In this document: in pieces, positions 6,490 through 9,629 of the stretch | How positions within the stretch are numbered: the stretch's first letter is position 1 | Layout of the letters: each line of letters starts with the position of its first letter | Origin: Planctomycetota bacterium | Lineage (GTDB): Bacteria; Planctomycetota; Planctomycetia; Gemmatales; Gemmataceae | Direction of reading: 5' to 3' | Assembly (NCBI GenBank): GCA_018970845.1 | Contig: JAGWVO010000120.1 | Location: forward strand, 1 to 9,629 | DNA: 9,629 nt | Notes under the pieces: generated by a model | Seen by the model: only the letters and a program-made list of their open reading frames with translations | Told to the model about the DNA's origin: nothing | Databases searched by the model: none | Program-made: the position numbers and the translations under genes

Positions 6490-8868
6490 ATGGCCACCTC
6501 CCCAATGGCTTCCCGTCGCAAGGTGAACCTCCGCCTCGAGGCGCTTGAATCCCGCCTCACCCCCGCCAGCGTCCAGGATTATTCGAGGATCCTGACCGAT
6601 CCTTCCTCCTATGCCTCCAACCGGATTCTTGTGACCCTGACTCCTGAAACCCAACCGAACTACCGGATGGGGGCCTATGGTGCCGGAATCCAACTCACGC
6701 GAGGTTTCAGCCTGGTTCCCGGCCTTTACGAGGCAAGGCTGACCGGAACCACCGTTCCAAGGGCCTTGCAGGCCTTGTCGGCCAACAACCTGGTCGCCAC
6801 CGCCAGTCCCAACATCAAGATCGAGATCGCGCGCACACCCAACGATCCCTCATTTTCCCGACTTTACGGAATGAACAACACCGGCCAGACAGGCGGCCGC
6901 GCCGACGCCGACATTGACGCCGCCGAGGCTTGGGATCGCGCGACGGGAACGGGCGGAACGGTGGTCGCGGTCATCGACACCGGCATCGACTACCGCCACC
7001 CCGACCTTGCCGCCAACATGTGGACCAACACGAGGGAAATTGCCGGCAACGGCCGCGATGATGACGGCAACGGCTATGTCGACGACATTTATGGCTACAA
7101 CTTTGTCGCCAACAACGGTAATCCGCTTGACGACAATGGCCACGGCACGCATGTCTCTGGAACAATCGCCGGCGTGGGAGACAACGGCATCGGCGTGGCC
7201 GGCGTGAACTGGCGCGGGAAGCTTATGGCCCTCAAGTTCCTCGACAGCACGGGAAGCGGCTATGTTTCCGACGCTGTCGCGGCCCTTGACTATGCCGTGA
7301 GGATGGGCGCGAAAATCTCGAACAACAGTTGGGGAGGCGGCGGAGCCGACCCTTTGCTGTCGCGCGCCATTTCAAATGCCCGGGCCGCCGGTCATATCTT
7401 TGTCGCCGCCGCCGGAAACGAATCGGCGAACAACGATGTCACGGCCTCCTACCCGGCCAACTACAACTACGACAATGTCGTGTCCGTCGCGGCGGTCGAC
7501 CACAACGACAACCTCGCCTACTTCTCCAACTACGGAGCCACCAGTGTCGATATCGCCGCGCCAGGCGTAGGCATCTACAGCACCCTTCCCAACAACTCCT
7601 ACGGAACCTACAGCGGCACATCCATGGCCACTCCCCATGTGACAGGTGCCCTGAGCCTGCTTTGGGACAGCGAACCATCCCTGACCTACCGCCAGGTGAT
7701 CGACCGCCTCTACGCGGGCGCCGATCGGCTCACGAGCCTTTCCAACCGCGTCGCGGGGTCGCGAAGGCTCAATGTCAACAACATGATCTCCCAACCGACA
7801 ACGCCGCCTCCATCCACCGTGGACGCGCCACCGGTCGTGACCGCCGTCGCATTCCTCGCGGCCAACGGCGCGCTGAATGGTGCCGATGTCACATTCTCCG
7901 AAGCGATCAACCCCGCCACGATTTCCACTTCGGACTTCTCGCTGGCTGGCCCCAATGGAAGCGTGGACATCACGTCGGTGGCTGCCGTATCGACCGGTGG
8001 CGGACGCGTGTTCCGCGTCTCATTCGCGGCATCCGGTTCTGGATCCTACGCCCTCACGATCGGGCCCGACATTTCAGACACGACGGGCAACCGAATGGAT
8101 CAGGACGGAAATGGCACGCCCGGGGAGGCCACAGATTCCTTCGTGGCGCGCGCCACGCTTTCCGGAGGCCTGTCGTTTGAAAACACCACGCCGGCGCCGA
8201 TCCGTGACTACAGGAACACCGTCTCCACCATCAATGTGGGGGCCGGGTTCAATGTCGCCGACCTCAATGTCTCCGTGAACCTCGACCACACCTATGTCGG
8301 CGACCTGCAGATCACCCTGCGGTCACCTTCCGGACGGGTGGTCACCCTGTTCAGCCGGCGGGGACGGGATGGACAAAACCTTTCCAATACCATGTTCGAT
8401 GACGAGGCTTTGTCGGGAATCTCAAGCGGAGTGGCTCCATTCACGGGTGCCTTCCGTCCGGAAAATCCCCTTTCGGCGTTTGATGGTTCTAATGCCCGGG
8501 GCACATGGACCCTCACGGTCAGCGACAGGGCATGGTACGACACTGGAACCCTGAATTCCTGGAAACTGGATTTCACGGCCATGACATCGTCCGCCTCATC
8601 GAGGGCGACACCGCGCTCGGCGCTTCGGTCGATGACATCCTCCGACTTGGCACTGGCCACCTTCGCGGCCAATCGCGGGGTTGAAGTCGGAGGCTTTGGA
8701 TCAGCAACGAGGGCTGATTCGGCGATCGCCGCGAAAGTTACCGTGGAGGTCGCGCCCAACGCGGTTGCGGCCACTCCTGTGTCCGGGTCTACAGCCAGAA
8801 ACGCGTCGCCGAAGCGTACCGCCCGTTCGCAGGGATGGTTCGACCAGGCCTTGTGGGCCCGAATCTGA
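6490..8868 (+). CDS. Secreted subtilisin-like serine protease (peptidase S8) with Ig-like region and P domain
   Basis: A 792-residue extracytoplasmic protease. Residues 8-26 hold a basic stretch and LEALESRLTPA, the N-terminal motif common on exported planctomycete proteins. There is no ordinary hydrophobic signal peptide. Residues 45-118 look like a propeptide, ending in the SPN and NDP elements typical of subtilases. The catalytic domain (about 125-435) has Asp163 (AVIDTGID), His218 (NGHGTHVSG), oxyanion-hole Asn310 (AAGNES) and Ser378 (SGTSMATPH), so the active site is complete. DDDGNGYVDD (190-199) is a probable calcium loop. After a Pro/Thr linker (437-447), residues 448-555 form an Ig-like (SwmB/cadherin-like) region ending in DQDGNG. 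Residues 560-696 match the proprotein convertase P domain, with LNHTYVGDL-type and RGTWTL signatures (here LDHTYVGDL and ARGTWTL). The last 95 residues are Ser/Ala/Arg-rich and of unknown role. Translation starts eight bases after GGGA. Its substrate is unknown. Confidence 0.94.
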   Translation: MATSPMASRRKVNLRLEALESRLTPASVQDYSRILTDPSSYASNRILVTLTPETQPNYRMGAYGAGIQLTRGFSLVPGLYEARLTGTTVPRALQALSANNLVATASPNIKIEIARTPNDPSFSRLYGMNNTGQTGGRADADIDAAEAWDRATGTGGTVVAVIDTGIDYRHPDLAANMWTNTREIAGNGRDDDGNGYVDDIYGYNFVANNGNPLDDNGHGTHVSGTIAGVGDNGIGVAGVNWRGKLMALKFLDSTGSGYVSDAVAALDYAVRMGAKISNNSWGGGGADPLLSRAISNARAAGHIFVAAAGNESANNDVTASYPANYNYDNVVSVAAVDHNDNLAYFSNYGATSVDIAAPGVGIYSTLPNNSYGTYSGTSMATPHVTGALSLLWDSEPSLTYRQVIDRLYAGADRLTSLSNRVAGSRRLNVNNMISQPTTPPPSTVDAPPVVTAVAFLAANGALNGADVTFSEAINPATISTSDFSLAGPNGSVDITSVAAVSTGGGRVFRVSFAASGSGSYALTIGPDISDTTGNRMDQDGNGTPGEATDSFVARATLSGGLSFENTTPAPIRDYRNTVSTINVGAGFNVADLNVSVNLDHTYVGDLQITLRSPSGRVVTLFSRRGRDGQNLSNTMFDDEALSGISSGVAPFTGAFRPENPLSAFDGSNARGTWTLTVSDRAWYDTGTLNSWKLDFTAMTSSASSRATPRSALRSMTSSDLALATFAANRGVEVGGFGSATRADSAIAAKVTVEVAPNAVAATPVSGSTARNASPKRTARSQGWFDQALWARI

Positions 8869-8877
8869 AAATCAGAT
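8863..8877. terminator. Shared inverted repeat over both stop codons, possible bidirectional terminator
   Basis: ATCTGA-AAA-TCAGAT is a perfect six-base stem with a three-base loop. It contains the TGA of the protease and, on the other strand, the TGA of the small secreted protein. GGCC/GGCC flanks could lengthen it with small bulges. There is no T-run, so terminator function is tentative. Confidence 0.35.
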
Positions 8878-9159
8878 GGCCTTCGGTGGAGCGGGCTTCG
8901 ATGGCTGGGGCATCGGCTTGGCTGATTCCACCGGCTTGACCGGCGAGCCCTTGGGCGCGAGGTTTCCGCCGCCGCAATCCCCACAGGGTGCGGGAGCGCA
9001 AGGGTTCATGAAGCGCGCGTCGGGGCAGTTGGAGGAAAAAGCGTTGTATTGGCGATGAAACTTCGGGTGGTACGGGCATGGGATCAGGCCGAAGGTTCCG
9101 CCGGCATGCACGGGTGCCACCAGCAACGCCATCGCTAATCCGATCAGGATCTTCTTCAT
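8872..9159 (-). CDS. Small Cys- and Pro-rich secreted protein, unknown function
   Basis: I do not recognise a family. From the ATG at 9159 the product has 95 residues. It opens with a clear Sec signal peptide: Lys2-Lys3, a hydrophobic core ILIGLAMALLVAPV, and a likely cut after VHA at residue 19. The mature part of about 76 residues has five cysteines (28, 45, 54, 59, 62), including CGDCGGG. It ends in a tail rich in Pro, Lys and Ala (68-95), which may be extended or wall-associated. AGGA nine bases upstream and the signal peptide fix the start. A longer frame from 9222 would bury the signal peptide. A two-codon ATG-ACA-TGA frame at 9156-9164 overlaps the start. The gene meets the S8 protease tail to tail with three bases between stops. 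Coding status is supported by the signal peptide and ribosome site. Function is open. Confidence 0.72.
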   Translation of the reverse strand: MKKILIGLAMALLVAPVHAGGTFGLIPCPYHPKFHRQYNAFSSNCPDARFMNPCAPAPCGDCGGGNLAPKGSPVKPVESAKPMPQPSKPAPPKAI

Positions 9160-9347
9160 GTCATGTTTTCCTGCGGGGTTGGCGGTCCGCCTCGGGCACG
9201 CGAATTCAAGAAAGGATTTCACCCGAAGGGTCGTTGAAGAAACCTAACCCCCGCCATTGCAAACTGAAGGAAATCCGAATTCTCTTCGGGAAATTCCACG
9301 CCGACTCGCCGGCGCAATCGGTGCCACCCGCGCGACTCAAACCGATT
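9160..9347. other. Non-coding gap between tsaD and the small secreted protein gene
   Basis: These 188 bases hold no supported gene. They should contain the promoter of the small secreted protein gene and possibly the tsaD terminator. One weak hairpin is visible: CCGAA (9275-9279) and TTCGG (9285-9289) around a five-base loop, with GGAA/TTCC flanks (9269-9272, 9294-9297). There is no T-run after it, and I see no convincing promoter boxes. Confidence 0.35.
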
Positions 9348-9629
9348 TCAGGCTGGTTCCGCGTCAAGGTCGGTCGGAGCGAACCGGCCCTGTCGCCATG
9401 CCTCGATGGCCACCGCGGCCATGGCCGCGTTGTCCGTGCATAGCTTCAATGGCGGAATGATCACCTCGAGCCCTTCCCGGCCCAGTTCCGTCATCTTGGC
9501 CCTGAACAACCCGTTGGCCACGACACCGCCGCCGACGGCCAGCCTGGCGCACCCGGTGACCGCCGTGGCGCGTCGGCACTTGGCAACCAGCACATCACAA
9601 ATGGCGACCTGCAACTCGGCCGCGAGGTT
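9348..9629 (-). CDS. tsaD: tRNA N6-adenosine threonylcarbamoyltransferase TsaD, C-terminal part
   Basis: TsaD (Kae1/Gcp family) transfers the threonylcarbamoyl group to A37 of tRNAs that read ANN codons, working with TsaB and TsaE in bacteria. Only the last 93 residues are in the window. The frame is open to the right edge, and the complete protein is normally about 330-360 residues. Visible C-terminal signatures are: the helix NLAAELQVAICDVLVAK (1-17); GGGVVAN (33-39), the glycine-rich nucleotide-site loop; and IPPLKLCTDNAAM (58-70), which contains the family-defining CTDNAAM element whose Asp helps bind the active-site metal. The TGA stop at 9348 leaves a short acidic tail, which is normal. 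An apparent TTG start at 9614 is internal to the gene. The next gene downstream on this strand is 188 bases away and appears unrelated. Confidence 0.93.
   Translation of the reverse strand, partial: NLAAELQVAICDVLVAKCRRATAVTGCARLAVGGGVVANGLFRAKMTELGREGLEVIIPPLKLCTDNAAMAAVAIEAWRQGRFAPTDLDAEPA

Noticed and set aside
7329..8180. 283-codon plus-strand frame within the protease gene
   Set aside because: Its extremely Arg-rich translation is in the alternate frame of the S8 catalytic domain.
8292..8984. 230-codon minus-strand frame overlapping the protease and the small protein gene
   Set aside because: It is antisense to the P domain and crosses two better-supported genes. It has no signal or domain.

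Overview
The window is most likely chromosomal DNA from a planctomycete, probably of the Gemmata/Zavarzinella group. The main clue is the N-terminus of the large secreted protease, which carries a basic stretch followed by LEALESRLTPA. That motif is typical of exported proteins in those bacteria. High GC with strong C/G third-position bias, a subtilase with a P domain, and calcium-loop-like DxDGNG runs fit this assignment. It rests on motif recognition, not on a database search.

Left part (1-3280, all minus strand): a three-gene light-dependent DNA repair cluster. In transcription order it holds a FeS-BCP type (6-4) photolyase/cryptochrome (1709-3280), a short-chain dehydrogenase/reductase-like protein (942-1676) and a class I photolyase (1-922), whose C-terminal half lies beyond the left edge. 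The gaps are 32 and 19 bases, each with a strong Shine-Dalgarno sequence, so one transcript is likely. The cluster would supply repair of both (6-4) and cyclobutane dimers. The SDR has an Ile exactly where the catalytic Tyr should be, which suggests a non-classical or non-catalytic role.

Middle part: glutamine-dependent NAD+ synthetase nadE (3385-5397, plus) is transcribed divergently from the repair cluster across a gap of about 104 bases. It converges on a PhzF-family epimerase/isomerase-like gene (5428-6219, minus). A 270-base AT-richer intergenic region with inverted repeats (6220-6489) follows and probably holds the promoter of the next gene.

Right part: a secreted S8 subtilisin-like protease (6490-8868, plus) has an N-terminal planctomycete sorting-type motif, a prodomain, a catalytic domain, an Ig-like region and a P domain. 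It runs tail to tail into a small Cys- and Pro-rich secreted protein (8872-9159, minus). The two stop codons sit inside one perfect 15-base inverted repeat. After a 188-base non-coding gap, the window ends in the C-terminus of tsaD (9348-9629, minus), the tRNA t6A synthesis gene.

No RNA genes, insertion sequences, CRISPR arrays or phage genes were seen. The region reads as ordinary chromosome with one notable repair cluster.
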